This document shows positions 37,315 through 47,697 of a DNA stretch of 64,000 nt, one piece after another; the first letter of the stretch is position 1; each line of letters begins with the position of its first letter. A program made the position numbers and the translations under genes. The DNA lies in assembly GCF_008370255.1 (NCBI RefSeq), contig NZ_SEUI01000004.1, positions 455,090-519,089 of the forward strand, read 5' to 3'. Source of the stretch: Pseudoalteromonas sp. FUC4 (lineage in GTDB: Bacteria; Pseudomonadota; Gammaproteobacteria; Enterobacterales; Alteromonadaceae). The notes under the pieces were generated by a model. That model was not told the DNA's origin, ran no database searches, and was given only the letters and a program-made list of their open reading frames with translations.

Positions 37315-37683
37315 ATGATGAAATTTTCGATATTAGTCTGTGATGATTCTGCTGTTGCTCGTAAACAAGTCGTGCGGTGTTTAAATGAATGTATAGACGC
37401 AGAAATACAACAAGCTACAAATGGGGCGCAGGCTTTAGCGCTTTTGCGAGCACAAAACTTTGATTTACTATGCTTAGATCTCACCATGCCTGAAGTCGAT
37501 GGTATACAAGTGCTCGAGACTATAAAAACAGAAAAAATAGAGTGCTTTGTGTTGGTCATTTCTGCTGATATACAGGAGAAAATGAAGCAACGAGTCGCCC
37601 AACTTGGCGCAATTGATTTTATTGATAAACCTATTAACAAATCAAGCTTGAATGAAATATTGCATAAATTTGGCATTCGTTAG
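37315..37683 (+). CDS. Single-domain response regulator (CheY-like)
   Basis: 122 residues, a receiver only. The acidic pair is Asp10-Asp11, the phospho-acceptor is Asp55 in LLCLDLTMPE, and Lys105 is in DFIDKPINK. There is no output domain, so it would signal by protein contact or phosphotransfer. Two ATG codons are in tandem at the start. It could partner the divergent kinase; this is context only. Confidence 0.85.
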   Translation: MMKFSILVCDDSAVARKQVVRCLNECIDAEIQQATNGAQALALLRAQNFDLLCLDLTMPEVDGIQVLETIKTEKIECFVLVISADIQEKMKQRVAQLGAIDFIDKPINKSSLNEILHKFGIR

Positions 37684-37763
37684 GTTTTTTCATGTTAAAA
37701 AAGGCTGTTTTATCTTTTAATTTAGGGTTGACAGCATAGCCTTTGTTAAGGCAGTCTTAACAT

Positions 37764-37823
37764 ATGAAAACAATTAATCGCGTACTGACCATTATTATTA
37801 CAACCATCATTCTTACTGGATAG
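37764..37823 (+). CDS. thrL: thr operon leader peptide
   Basis: A 19-residue peptide, MKTINRVLTIIITTIILTG. Five Thr and six Ile codons make up more than half of it, as expected for a Thr/Ile-charged attenuation leader. An AAGG precedes it. An attenuator stem and thrA follow. A TTGACA at 37728-37733 may be part of the promoter, but I cannot place the -10 element. Confidence 0.9.
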   Translation: MKTINRVLTIIITTIILTG

Positions 37824-37848
37824 TGGCATAGGTCGGTGCAACAAATTT

Positions 37849-37885
37849 AAAGGCCTGTGTTCACTTAGAACACAGGCCTTTTTTC
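37849..37885 (+). terminator. thr attenuator
   Basis: Perfect 14-bp stem AAAGGCCTGTGTTC / GAACACAGGCCTTT (37849-37862 with 37868-37881), loop ACTTA, T run. It lies between the leader peptide and thrA, so ribosome stalling at Thr/Ile codons should prevent it from forming. Confidence 0.92.
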
Positions 37886-37911
37886 GTTTTATGGGATGAG
37901 GAACATAAACA

Positions 37912-40329
37912 ATGCGAGTTTTAAAATTTGGTGGGTCTTCACTTGCCGATTATGCATGCTTACAACAGGTAGCTCAGTTAGTTAAAGCACAGTTAAAAGA
38001 TGAAATGTTATTGGTGCTTTCTGCTCCAGGTGGAATGACCGATTCGCTAGTTGCACTCGCAAGTGCCGCAGAGCAAGGCTTAGATTTTTCGCAGCAATGG
38101 CAAGCATTAGCGAGTCGCTGTGAAGGCCTAAAAGCTGACGTTGAAAAAAGTGGCGTAGTAGTTACAAGCTGGCCAGATCTAAGGGAACTTAAAAATAAAC
38201 TAGATGGCGTGTCGCTTATACAGTGTTGCCCTGATCAAGTTCGCGCATTTGTAATTAGCTTTGGAGAGCGCGTTAGCGTTTCTTTAATGCAGGCTTTATT
38301 GAACTCGCACGATGCAAAATACTTAGAAGCAACAAGCTGTATCGCCTCAACTGGTGGTTATATCGACGCCGAGGCTGATTTAGTAACAAGTAAAGCGCGC
38401 TTTCAAGCTGTGCTTAAAGAAAATCCTGCAACTATTTATATCATGCCTGGTTTTACTGCGAGAAATGACAAGGGCGAGCTTACAACGCTTGGCCGTAATG
38501 GCTCAGACTACTCAGCAGCAATTGCAGCAGCATGTTTAGAAGCTGAGATTTGCCAAATTTGGACAGACGTTGATGGTGTATACAGTGCTGATCCTCGTTA
38601 TATTAAAAAAGCGACTAAAGTAGATTTCTTATCTTATAAAGAAGCGATGGAGCTTTCTTACTTTGGTGCAAAAGTACTTCACCCTAAAACAATTTTACCG
38701 TGTGCTAAAGCCGGCGTGTCATGCGAAATTAAAAATACGCATAACCCAGACGCACAAGGCTCATTAATTGGTAACGATTATTCATCAGATGAGCCAGTAA
38801 AAGCGCTTTCGAGCCTACAAGACCTTGCAATGCTAACTGTTTCAGGCCCAGGCATGAAAGGTAAAGTAGGCATGGCGTCTAAGGTATTTAATGCGCTTGC
38901 TCACGATAACGTATCAATTGTATTGATCACGCAATCATCATGTGAATTTAGCATTAGTTTTTGTGTGCACGAAACAGACCTAGCACTTGCACTCGATGCG
39001 CTACAAACTGCATTTGAGCTTGAATTACAAGCAGGGCTTATTGAGCCTGTACAAGTACAGCGAAATTTAGCCATTGTTACTTTAGTGGGCGACAACATGC
39101 GCGCACACCGTGGTTTAGCGGCTAAGTTTTTTGCATCGCTTGCACAAGCGCAAGTAAATATTGTGGCAATTGCACAGGATTCTACAGAAAGTGCTATTTC
39201 TGCGGTAATTGATGGCGAGTTATGTAATGACGCCGTAAAAATATGCCATGAAAACTTTTTCACGCATGTGCCGTCAATTGATGTGTTTTTACTAGGTTGT
39301 GGCTTAGTAGGGCAAGAGCTTATTAATCAGCTTGAACGTCAGCAAGCTTGGCTTGAAAAGCGTAATATTAAACTTAACTTGTATGGTGTTGCTAACTCTC
39401 GTCAATTACACCTTGATAACGAAGGCATCGCTTTTAGTGATTGGCAGCAAAAACTGGCCTCATCTGAGCAAGCATTTGATTTAAAGTTAGTAGAGCAATT
39501 TGTTAAGCAAAACCACTTAGTAAATCCGGTATTAGTAGATTGTACATCTTCAGATGCACTTGCTGCGCAGTATGTAGACTTTTTAAATGCAGGTTTTCAT
39601 GTGGTTGCAGCTAATAAAAAAGCGACAACAAGCTCATACACGTATTACCAAGATTTACTAGCTGCTACGCAAAAGAATAATCGTAAATTTTTATACGAAA
39701 CTAACGTTGGTGCAGGTTTACCAGTTATCGACAACTTACAGTCATTATTTGGTGCCGGTGATGAGTTACTAGAGTTTAGCGGTATTTTATCAGGCTCACT
39801 TTCGTATATGTTTGGCGCACTTCAAGATGGTTTATCACTTTCTGAGGCAACTATTAAAGCCAAAGAAAGCGGTTTTACAGAACCAGATCCTCGTGATGAT
39901 TTATCGGGTACCGATGTAGCACGTAAGTTACTAATCATTGCTCGCGAAGCAGGTATGAAGTTGGAGCTAAGCGATATTGAAGTTGAGTCAGTATTACCAC
40001 AAGGTTTTGCACAAGGTGATAGCGTTGATGAGTTTATGGCAAAACTACCAAGCCTAGATGCTGATTTTAATGACCGCATTCAAAGCGCTGCGAGCGAAGG
40101 TAAGGTACTTCGTTATGTAGGTACAATTAAAGAAGGTCACTGTAAAGTAGGTATTGAGGCTGTTGATGAAAAACATGCGCTTAATGTAATTCGCGATGGC
40201 GAAAACGCGCTTGCTATTTTAAGCCAATACTACCAGCCACGTCCGTTTGTTATTCGTGGTTATGGTGCAGGCTCTGAAGTAACAGCAGCGGGTGTATTTG
40301 CTGATGTTTTAAAAACATTATCGCGCTAG
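37912..40329 (+). CDS. thrA: Aspartokinase I / homoserine dehydrogenase I
   Basis: 805 residues. The N-terminal kinase starts MRVLKFGGSSLAD and includes TLGRNGSDYSAA; two ACT domains occupy about 310-460 (LTVSGPGMKGKVG and VTLVGDNMRAHRGL); the C-terminal dehydrogenase has VFLLGCGLVGQ and VVAANKKATTS. It catalyses the first and third steps from aspartate to threonine, with threonine feedback through the ACT domains. Length is close to E. coli ThrA (820). Confidence 0.96.
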   Translation: MRVLKFGGSSLADYACLQQVAQLVKAQLKDEMLLVLSAPGGMTDSLVALASAAEQGLDFSQQWQALASRCEGLKADVEKSGVVVTSWPDLRELKNKLDGVSLIQCCPDQVRAFVISFGERVSVSLMQALLNSHDAKYLEATSCIASTGGYIDAEADLVTSKARFQAVLKENPATIYIMPGFTARNDKGELTTLGRNGSDYSAAIAAACLEAEICQIWTDVDGVYSADPRYIKKATKVDFLSYKEAMELSYFGAKVLHPKTILPCAKAGVSCEIKNTHNPDAQGSLIGNDYSSDEPVKALSSLQDLAMLTVSGPGMKGKVGMASKVFNALAHDNVSIVLITQSSCEFSISFCVHETDLALALDALQTAFELELQAGLIEPVQVQRNLAIVTLVGDNMRAHRGLAAKFFASLAQAQVNIVAIAQDSTESAISAVIDGELCNDAVKICHENFFTHVPSIDVFLLGCGLVGQELINQLERQQAWLEKRNIKLNLYGVANSRQLHLDNEGIAFSDWQQKLASSEQAFDLKLVEQFVKQNHLVNPVLVDCTSSDALAAQYVDFLNAGFHVVAANKKATTSSYTYYQDLLAATQKNNRKFLYETNVGAGLPVIDNLQSLFGAGDELLEFSGILSGSLSYMFGALQDGLSLSEATIKAKESGFTEPDPRDDLSGTDVARKLLIIAREAGMKLELSDIEVESVLPQGFAQGDSVDEFMAKLPSLDADFNDRIQSAASEGKVLRYVGTIKEGHCKVGIEAVDEKHALNVIRDGENALAILSQYYQPRPFVIRGYGAGSEVTAAGVFADVLKTLSR

Positions 40330-40338
40330 GAGCTCGTT

Positions 40339-41274
40339 ATGATTGAAGTATATGCTCCGGCCTCTATTGGTAATTTTGCAGTAGGTTTTGATGCCCTTGG
40401 TGCAGCACTTGCGCCAATTGATGGCAGTTTATTAGGTGATGTAGCCGTTGTAAGTGCAGCACCAAGTGACGAATTTATTTGCACTGGCGACTACGCTCAC
40501 AAGTTACCAAGTGATGCGAATGAAAACTTAGCATACCAGTGTTTAGTACATTTTAGAGCGCATGTTGCGCCTGATATGCCAAGCGTAAAGCTCGAGCTTA
40601 AAAAGAATTTACCAATTGGTTCTGGACTTGGTTCTAGTGCATGCTCGGTCGTGGCTACCTTTGCTGCCCTTGATAAGTTTGCACAAACTAACTTAAGTCA
40701 GGTTGAGCTTATTGAGCTTATGGCTGACTTTGAAGCAGTAGTGAGCGGTGGTCGTCATTACGACAACATCACGCCATGTTATTTAGGTGGTTTGCAATTA
40801 ACAGGTGATTTAATCCCTGATAAATCGATTGCACTGCCTGTTGATGAAAATTGGTACTACGTTGCTGCGTTCCCTGGTTTTTCACTCAACACTGCAAAAG
40901 CGCGCTCGGTTTTACCAAAAGAGTTGAGCATGCATGCAAGTGTTGAGTTTGCACAGCGTTTATCGGCATTTAGTAGCTTACTGTTAACTAATCGTTTTGA
41001 CGAAGCGCTGAGCATAATGAAAGATGAAATAGCAGAACCTTACCGCGCCCCGCTTATTAAAGGTTTTAGTGAAGCCAAAGCAAGCTTACCAGCGCTGGGC
41101 GCTGAAATAGTGAGTATTTCGGGCGCAGGACCGACCTTGTTTAGTGTATGTAAAACACTTGAAGCTGCACAGCAATGCGCGCAGTGGTTAGAGGCAAATT
41201 ACATTAACGAGCAAGGCTTTTGCCACATTTGTAAATTAGATAACGACGGCACGCGTCAATTAACAGTTTTATAG
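40339..41274 (+). CDS. thrB: Homoserine kinase
   Basis: 311 residues, GHMP kinase family. The ATP-binding loop is PIGSGLGSSACSVVA, and the start IEVYAPASIGNFAVGFDALG is typical. It phosphorylates homoserine. Starts 9 bases after thrA. Confidence 0.96.
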   Translation: MIEVYAPASIGNFAVGFDALGAALAPIDGSLLGDVAVVSAAPSDEFICTGDYAHKLPSDANENLAYQCLVHFRAHVAPDMPSVKLELKKNLPIGSGLGSSACSVVATFAALDKFAQTNLSQVELIELMADFEAVVSGGRHYDNITPCYLGGLQLTGDLIPDKSIALPVDENWYYVAAFPGFSLNTAKARSVLPKELSMHASVEFAQRLSAFSSLLLTNRFDEALSIMKDEIAEPYRAPLIKGFSEAKASLPALGAEIVSISGAGPTLFSVCKTLEAAQQCAQWLEANYINEQGFCHICKLDNDGTRQLTVL

Positions 41275-41285
41275 GATAGGTAGTC

Positions 41286-42569
41286 ATGCAATTACATAAT
41301 TTAAAAGATAGCTCACAAAAAGTGTCGTTCGTTGAAGCCGTAAAAACAGGTTTAGGTCGTAATCAAGGTGTGTTTTTCCCTGAATCCCTTGTCCCACTGT
41401 CTGATGTTGATACATTGCTTGATATGGACTTTGTTACACGCAGTGGCAAAATATTATCTCACCTAATTGGCGATGAGCTACCAAGCGACACTGTGGCACA
41501 AATGGTTAAAAATGCATTTAACTTTCCAGTTAAGCTGGTGGAAGTTGAAGAGAATACATACTGCTTAGAGTTGTTTCATGGTCCTACGCTTGCGTTTAAA
41601 GACTTTGGTGGTCGCTTTATGGCAGAGTGTTTAGCGCAGTTTAATAAAGATGAAAAAGTAACTATTTTAACCGCAACATCGGGCGATACCGGTGCAGCCG
41701 TTGCACATGCTTTTTATAACAAGCCGAATATCGATGTTGTCATCTTATATCCTAAAGGCAAAATTTCACTTGCTCAGCAAAAGCTATTTACTACATTAGG
41801 TAACAATATTCATTGTTACGCAGTTGATGGCAGTTTTGATGATTGCCAAGAGTTGGTTAAAAATGCCTTTTTAGATGAAGAAGTTAAATCAACACTTGGA
41901 CTTAACTCAGCTAATTCAATTAATATTAGCCGTTTGGTTGCTCAGGTTTGTTATTACTTTGAAGCAATTGCACAGCTACCAAAAGAAAAACGCGCAACAG
42001 CGCATATATCAGTGCCAAGTGGCAACTTTGGTAATGTATGTGCTGCAATGATTGGTGCGGTTATTGGTTTACCTGTCGGTAAATTAAGTGCAACAACCAA
42101 TCAAAATGATACTGTGCCGCGCTTTATGCTTGATAAAACGTGGATGCCAAACGCAACACTTGAGTCGCTTTCAAATGCAATGGATGTAAGTAAGCCAAAC
42201 AACTGGCCGCGTGTACAAACAATGTTAGATAATAACTGGTTTAGCTACGATAACTTTTATTCAACCAGCGTAAACGAGGAAGACACGCAATCGGTGATGA
42301 AAAAAATTCAACAAACAGGTTATGTTGCAGAACCTCACACTGCGATTGCTTACCAAGGTCTTGTTGAAAATCGAGCGCCAGGGGCTGCGGGTATCTTTTT
42401 AGCAACGGCTCATCCTGCTAAGTTTAAAGAAAGCGTAGAGGGTATTTTAAATATCGAATTAGGTATGCCAAAACCACTTAGCGACGCACTAGCAAAACCA
42501 TGCCTAGCAAGCGATATAAAGGCCGATTACGACGCATTACGTACAGAAATACTTGCTAAACTTGGCTAA
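41286..42569 (+). CDS. thrC: Threonine synthase
   Basis: 427 residues, PLP-dependent fold type II. The PLP lysine lies in FHGPTLAFKDFGGRFM; TATSGDTGAAVAHAF binds the PLP phosphate. It converts phosphohomoserine to threonine. Starts 11 bases after thrB and ends the operon. Confidence 0.96.
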   Translation: MQLHNLKDSSQKVSFVEAVKTGLGRNQGVFFPESLVPLSDVDTLLDMDFVTRSGKILSHLIGDELPSDTVAQMVKNAFNFPVKLVEVEENTYCLELFHGPTLAFKDFGGRFMAECLAQFNKDEKVTILTATSGDTGAAVAHAFYNKPNIDVVILYPKGKISLAQQKLFTTLGNNIHCYAVDGSFDDCQELVKNAFLDEEVKSTLGLNSANSINISRLVAQVCYYFEAIAQLPKEKRATAHISVPSGNFGNVCAAMIGAVIGLPVGKLSATTNQNDTVPRFMLDKTWMPNATLESLSNAMDVSKPNNWPRVQTMLDNNWFSYDNFYSTSVNEEDTQSVMKKIQQTGYVAEPHTAIAYQGLVENRAPGAAGIFLATAHPAKFKESVEGILNIELGMPKPLSDALAKPCLASDIKADYDALRTEILAKLG

Positions 42570-42581
42570 GTTAATTAATTC

Positions 42582-42608
42582 AAAAAGGCGGTTAAGCCGC
42601 CTTTTTTT
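42582..42608 (+). terminator. Intrinsic terminator after thrC
   Basis: AAAAAGGCGG / CCGCCTTTTT with loop TTAAG. Confidence 0.9.
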
Positions 42609-42838
42609 ATAACTTTAGGCTATTAAATCTAGTGAGTTGCATTTACTAATTAAATGTAGGAAATAGCATTCATTTAAAATCGTTATGGTTTTATAAGAAA
42701 ATATCATCTTAAAAAGTCTGTGAAATAGTTTCAATCCCTGTTTAAATATCCTCAACTTAAGAGCGTAGGCAAAGAGTCGTTTAAAGCGTACAATAAAGCC
42801 TCTAAAAAACACCATACACGTTGCCCTAGGAGACCCCA

Positions 42839-44095
42839 ATGTTAGAACGTAGCATGAATATTTCGGATTTTGATCCAGAGTTATTTGACGCGATAAACAA
42901 AGAAACTGCTCGCCAAGAAGAGCACATTGAACTAATCGCTTCAGAAAACTACTGTAGCCCACGCGTACTAGAAGCGCAGGGTTCACAGCTTACAAATAAA
43001 TACGCAGAAGGTTACCCTGGCAAACGTTATTATGGCGGTTGTGAGCATGTTGATGTTGTTGAGCAATTAGCAATTGACCGTGCTAACGAGTTATTTGGTT
43101 CTGACTACGCAAACGTACAGCCACATGCTGGTTCGCAAGCTAATGCTGCTGTTTTTCTAGCGCTATTAGAAGCAGGCGACACTGTACTTGGTATGAGCTT
43201 AGCTCATGGTGGTCACTTAACTCACGGATCACACGTAAGCTTTTCTGGTAAGCTTTACAATGCAATTCAATACGGACTAGATGAAACAACGGGCGAAATT
43301 GATTACGCACAGGTTGAAGCACTAGCACTTGAGCACAAACCAAAAATGATTATTGGTGGTTTCTCAGCGTACTCAGGTATTGTTGATTGGGCTAAATTCC
43401 GTGAAATTGCTGACAAAGTAGGTGCTTACCTGTTTGTTGATATGGCTCACGTTGCAGGTTTAATTGCGGCAGGCGTTTACCCAAGCCCAGTTCCTCATGC
43501 ACATGTTGTAACTACAACTACGCATAAAACACTTGCTGGTCCTCGTGGTGGTTTAATTATCTCTGCATGTGGCGACGAAGCTATCTATAAAAAGCTTAAC
43601 AGTGCTGTATTCCCTGGTGGCCAAGGTGGTCCTTTATGTCATGTTATTGCAGCAAAAGCAGTGGCATTTAAAGAAGCGCTTCAACCAGAGTTTAAAACAT
43701 ACCAAACACAAGTTGTTAAAAATGCACAAGCAATGGTTGCTGTTATGCAAGAGCGCGGCTACAAAATCGTATCTGATAAAACTGAAAACCACTTATTCCT
43801 ACTCGATCTAATCGATAAAGATATTACTGGTAAAGATGCAGACGCAGCCCTTGGTAACGCTAACATCACAGTTAATAAAAACTCAGTGCCAAATGATCCA
43901 CGCTCACCATTTGTAACATCTGGTTTGCGTATTGGTTCTCCTGCAATTACTCGTCGTGGTTTTAAAGAAGAAGAATCAAAAGAGCTTGCTGGCTGGATTT
44001 GTGACGTACTAGATAACATCACTGATGAATCTGTACAGGCACAAGTTAAGGAAAAAGTTAAAGCAATTTGTGCAAAATTACCTGTATACGCTTAA
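42839..44095 (+). CDS. glyA: Serine hydroxymethyltransferase
   Basis: 418 residues. The PLP lysine is Lys230 in [32 protein letters not shown] and [15 protein letters not shown] are also family hallmarks. It interconverts serine and glycine and charges THF with one-carbon units. AGGAG precedes the ATG. The 269-base upstream region has no riboswitch I can recognise. Confidence 0.97.
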   Translation: MLERSMNISDFDPELFDAINKETARQEEHIELIASENYCSPRVLEAQGSQLTNKYAEGYPGKRYYGGCEHVDVVEQLAIDRANELFGSDYANVQPHAGSQANAAVFLALLEAGDTVLGMSLAHGGHLTHGSHVSFSGKLYNAIQYGLDETTGEIDYAQVEALALEHKPKMIIGGFSAYSGIVDWAKFREIADKVGAYLFVDMAHVAGLIAAGVYPSPVPHAHVVTTTTHKTLAGPRGGLIISACGDEAIYKKLNSAVFPGGQGGPLCHVIAAKAVAFKEALQPEFKTYQTQVVKNAQAMVAVMQERGYKIVSDKTENHLFLLDLIDKDITGKDADAALGNANITVNKNSVPNDPRSPFVTSGLRIGSPAITRRGFKEEESKELAGWICDVLDNITDESVQAQVKEKVKAICAKLPVYA

Positions 44096-44147
44096 TTTTA
44101 TAAGCAGTAGTAATTTAGATCACAACTGTTTAGTTTTTTGCTAAGAT

Positions 44148-44175
44148 AAAAGGCCGCTATTTAGCGGTCTTTTTT
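44148..44175 (+). terminator. Intrinsic terminator between glyA and nrdR
   Basis: AAAGGCCGCTA / TAGCGGTCTTT with one G-T pair and a tiny loop, then a T run. It lies 25 bases before nrdR, so nrdR would need readthrough or a promoter within this short gap. Confidence 0.8.
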
Positions 44176-44199
44176 GTTTTAAAACGGAAGTACCGAGCT

Positions 44200-44649
44200 A
44201 TGCATTGCCCATTTTGTACCGCAAAAGATACTAAAGTTATTGATTCTCGCCTAGTCGGTGGAGGCCACCAAGTTCGCAGGCGCCGTGAGTGCAACGACTG
44301 CCACGAGCGCTTTACTACATTTGAAGGCGCTGAACTGGTTATGCCTCGTGTTATTAAACAAGACGGCAGCCGCGAACCATTTAACGAAGATAAATTATTA
44401 AATGGCTTAAATCGCGCACTCGAAAAACGTCCAGTGAGCACAGAGCAAGTAGATGAAGTGGTGAATATAATAAAATCGCAGTTGCGTGCTACAGGCGAGC
44501 GAGAAATTTCAAGCCATTTGGTGGGTGAATGCATTATGGAAGCCCTCAAAAAGCTCGATAAAGTAGCGTATGTAAGATTTGCCTCTGTTTATCGCTCGTT
44601 TGAAGATATACGCGAATTTGGCGAAGAAATTGCCCGTTTAGGGGAGTAA
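44200..44649 (+). CDS. nrdR: Transcriptional repressor NrdR
   Basis: 149 residues. The zinc ribbon uses Cys3, Cys6, Cys31 and Cys34; an ATP-cone domain ([17 protein letters not shown]) follows. It represses ribonucleotide reductase genes in an ATP/dATP-dependent manner. Lies two bases before ribD, the usual gammaproteobacterial arrangement. Confidence 0.96.
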   Translation: MHCPFCTAKDTKVIDSRLVGGGHQVRRRRECNDCHERFTTFEGAELVMPRVIKQDGSREPFNEDKLLNGLNRALEKRPVSTEQVDEVVNIIKSQLRATGEREISSHLVGECIMEALKKLDKVAYVRFASVYRSFEDIREFGEEIARLGE

Positions 44650-44651
44650 CA

Positions 44652-45785
44652 ATGCAAAGCCAAACTACTTTTACCGAACATGATGAAATGTATATGGCAC
44701 GCGCCATAGAACTTGCCAAAAAAGGGCGATTTACTACAACGCCTAATCCTAATGTTGGCTGTGTATTAGTTAAAAATAATCAAATAATTGGTGAGGGTTT
44801 TCATCAATTAGCAGGTCAAGGCCATGCTGAAGTAAATGCACTGGCAATCGCTGGGAAAAATGCACAAGGTGCAACGGCTTATGTAACGCTTGAACCGTGT
44901 AGTCATTATGGCCGTACGCCACCGTGCGCCGAAGGCTTAAAAGCTGCCGGTGTGGTAAAAGTAATTGCCGCTATGGTTGATACAAACCCACAAGTTGCTG
45001 GCAAAGGCCTTAAAATATTGAGCGATGCCGGTATTGACGTTGCTTATGGGTTACTCGAATCACAAGCGCGAGCACTTAACGTTGGCTTTTTTAAGCGAAT
45101 GGAACAAGGCTTACCTTATGTGACCTGTAAAATGGCAGCAAGCATAGATGGTAAAACAGCCCTTAAAAATGGGCAAAGTAAGTGGATCACAAGTCCCGCT
45201 GCTCGACAAGACGTACAATTATACCGAGCGCAAAGCTGTGCTATTTTAACCGGTGCCGATACTGTGCTAGTAGACGATGCTAAACTTAATGTGCGATTAA
45301 GTGAGTTACCGTGCAAACTACCTACAGATTTACCGCTTCGCCAGCCTGTGCGTGTTATAATTGACTCTCAAAACCGTTTAACACCTGACCTTGCTTTATT
45401 TGAAATCCAAAGTGATGTAATAATATTTACGACTAAGGTTGATAAATCATTGCAATGGCCGCATTTTGTAAAGCATATTGAAGTTAGTGAAAGTAACGGT
45501 AAAGTTGATTTACAAGCCGTTTTAAAAAAACTTGGGCAACTGCAGTTTAATAATGTTTGGCTTGAAGCTGGTGCAACACTTGCTGGTAAAATGACAGAGC
45601 TCAATTTAGTTGATGAGTTTGTTTTTTATTTAGCGCCTAAACTAATGGGCCATGATGCAAAAAGTTTAGTTAACTTTCCTGAATTGACGAGTATGCAAAA
45701 CACCGTTGATTTAACATTTAATGAATGTGCGCGCATTGGTGACGATTTACGTATCACCGCGTCAAAACTCATTAAAATCACTTAA
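44652..45785 (+). CDS. ribD: Riboflavin biosynthesis deaminase/reductase RibD
   Basis: 377 residues. The N-terminal deaminase has HAEVNAL and the zinc cysteines in EPCSHYGRTPPCAEGL; the C-terminal reductase has KMAASIDGKTALKNGQSKWI. It performs the second and third steps of riboflavin synthesis. No FMN riboswitch is visible upstream of it. Confidence 0.96.
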   Translation: MQSQTTFTEHDEMYMARAIELAKKGRFTTTPNPNVGCVLVKNNQIIGEGFHQLAGQGHAEVNALAIAGKNAQGATAYVTLEPCSHYGRTPPCAEGLKAAGVVKVIAAMVDTNPQVAGKGLKILSDAGIDVAYGLLESQARALNVGFFKRMEQGLPYVTCKMAASIDGKTALKNGQSKWITSPAARQDVQLYRAQSCAILTGADTVLVDDAKLNVRLSELPCKLPTDLPLRQPVRVIIDSQNRLTPDLALFEIQSDVIIFTTKVDKSLQWPHFVKHIEVSESNGKVDLQAVLKKLGQLQFNNVWLEAGATLAGKMTELNLVDEFVFYLAPKLMGHDAKSLVNFPELTSMQNTVDLTFNECARIGDDLRITASKLIKIT

Positions 45786-45801
45786 TAAAAAGAGTAGTGC
45801 T

Positions 45802-46455
45802 ATGTTTACTGGGATAATAGAAGCCACAGGCAAAATTGCTTTATTACAAAAAAAACAAGGCGACTTAGCCATTCGTATCCAAAGTGCTGATCTTGATATG
45901 ACAGACGTAAAGTTAGGCGATAGCATTGCAACCAATGGTGTTTGTTTAACTGTAGTTGATAAACATATTGATGGTTTTAGTGCGGATTTATCTAATGAGA
46001 CGATTAGTTTGACCGGTTTTGCTCACTATGCTTTAGGACAAACGGTGAATCTTGAAAAAGCCATGCAACCTGTTTCGCGTTTAGGCGGTCATTTAGTATC
46101 TGGCCATGTTGATGGCATTGCAACGATTACAAGTATTACAGCAAACGCTAGAGCAACAGAATATTGGCTTACAACTGACGAAAATTTAATGAAATACATT
46201 CCGTACAAAGGTTCGGTATGTATTGATGGTATAAGCCTGACAGTAAACGCTGTAGAGGGCAATAAATTCAAATTAACAATTGTCCCGCACACGAGTGAGC
46301 AAACCACAATTGCTCATTTTAAAGTAGGTACCCAAGTTAATTTAGAGGTCGATCAAATTGCACGTTATTTAGAGCGCCTTATAAAGGGGGCAGAGCAACC
46401 AACGGGCTCTGATATTTCGATGAGCTTACTCGCTAAAGCGGGTTTTATTAAATAA
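45802..46455 (+). CDS. ribE: Riboflavin synthase, alpha chain
   Basis: 217 residues from the ATG at 45802 ([12 protein letters not shown]), the family start. It has two lumazine-binding repeats, with [14 protein letters not shown] in the first and [14 protein letters not shown] in the second. It dismutates two dimethylribityllumazine to riboflavin. Called ribC or ribE in different species. Confidence 0.95.
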   Translation: MFTGIIEATGKIALLQKKQGDLAIRIQSADLDMTDVKLGDSIATNGVCLTVVDKHIDGFSADLSNETISLTGFAHYALGQTVNLEKAMQPVSRLGGHLVSGHVDGIATITSITANARATEYWLTTDENLMKYIPYKGSVCIDGISLTVNAVEGNKFKLTIVPHTSEQTTIAHFKVGTQVNLEVDQIARYLERLIKGAEQPTGSDISMSLLAKAGFIK

Positions 46456-46484
46456 CGAAACTGACAACTTACACGAGCAAATTT

Positions 46485-47597
46485 ATGAATTTACACAGCG
46501 CGCAAGAAATCATCGACGATATTAAAGCCGGTAAAATGGTTATTTTAATGGATGATGAAGATAGAGAAAATGAAGGCGATTTAATAATAGCAGCTGAGCA
46601 TATTAGCGCAGAAGCGATTAATTTCATGGCTACCCATGGCCGTGGTTTAATTTGTTTAACCATGACGCAAGAGCGTTGCGAGCAACTTGATTTACCGTTA
46701 ATGGTTAAAAACAATGGTGCAGCATTTTCTACTAACTTTACAATGTCGATAGAAGCATCAAAAGGTGTTACAACCGGTATTTCAGCAGCAGACAGAGCAC
46801 GTACAGTGCAAGCGGCTATAGCTAAAGGCGCAGTCCCAAGTGATATTGTTCAGCCTGGACATATTTTTCCTATTATGGCGCAACCTGGTGGCGTATTAAC
46901 TCGCGCAGGACACACTGAAGCTGGCTGTGATTTAGCGCGTTTAGCTGGACTTGAAGCATCATCTGTTATTGTTGAAATACTTAATGCTGATGGCACTATG
47001 GCACGTCGCCCTGATTTAGAAGTTTTTGCGAAAGAGCACGATATTAAAATTGGCACCATTGCTGATTTAATTGAATACCGCAACTTAAACGAAACAACAA
47101 TTGAGCAAGTAGCAAAATGTAAGTTACCAACTGTTCATGGTGAATTTGATTTAGTTACTTACAAAGACACAATTGACGGCCAATTACATTACGTATTGCT
47201 CAAAGGCGATATAAAAGATCAAGAGCCGACAAATGTACGTGTACATTTGCAAAGTACCTTTAACGATATTCTACTTTCAGACAGAAGTGCTGACCGTAGC
47301 TGGGGTCTTTCTGAAGCAATGGCCTATATTGCTAAAAATGAAGGTGCTTTAGTTATTTTAGGTAAGCAAGAAAGCACTGAAGAGTTAGAGTCAACTGTGA
47401 AAGCATTTGCAGCAGCTGATGCAGGCGAAAGCGTTACGCCACGTAAATTCAAAGGTACATCTCGTACTGTTGGCGTAGGTTCGCAAATACTTGCCGATCT
47501 TGGAATTAAACAAATGCGATTAATGAGTCGCCCTAAAAAGTACCATGCACTTTCGGGCTTTCATTTAGAAGTTGTTGATTACGTTGAGCCACAATAA
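46485..47597 (+). CDS. ribB: DHBP synthase with degenerate GTP cyclohydrolase II half (RibBX type)
   Basis: 370 residues. The N-terminal RibB domain is intact: [27 protein letters not shown] and [14 protein letters not shown]. The C-terminal half aligns with GTP cyclohydrolase II ([13 protein letters not shown]) but lacks the zinc-binding cysteines, with no Cys in that half, so it is unlikely to hydrolyse GTP. This matches the RibBX variant described in Proteobacteria such as Shewanella. A separate ribA should exist elsewhere. Confidence 0.92.
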   Translation: MNLHSAQEIIDDIKAGKMVILMDDEDRENEGDLIIAAEHISAEAINFMATHGRGLICLTMTQERCEQLDLPLMVKNNGAAFSTNFTMSIEASKGVTTGISAADRARTVQAAIAKGAVPSDIVQPGHIFPIMAQPGGVLTRAGHTEAGCDLARLAGLEASSVIVEILNADGTMARRPDLEVFAKEHDIKIGTIADLIEYRNLNETTIEQVAKCKLPTVHGEFDLVTYKDTIDGQLHYVLLKGDIKDQEPTNVRVHLQSTFNDILLSDRSADRSWGLSEAMAYIAKNEGALVILGKQESTEELESTVKAFAAADAGESVTPRKFKGTSRTVGVGSQILADLGIKQMRLMSRPKKYHALSGFHLEVVDYVEPQ

Positions 47598-47697
47598 GCA
47601 TCACGCTTAAACTAGGCTATTATTTTATTTTTATGGTATGATGCGCAGCAATTTTTGCGCAATCGCAACCGCTTGAACTTATTTTTAGGGTTATCAA

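Noticed and set aside
38901..39263. 120-residue minus-strand frame inside thrA
   Set aside because: Antisense to the ACT domains of ThrA.
42570..42838. Riboswitch upstream of glyA
   Set aside because: I see no glycine, THF or SAM aptamer core. The region only shows the thrC terminator and an ordinary upstream sequence.
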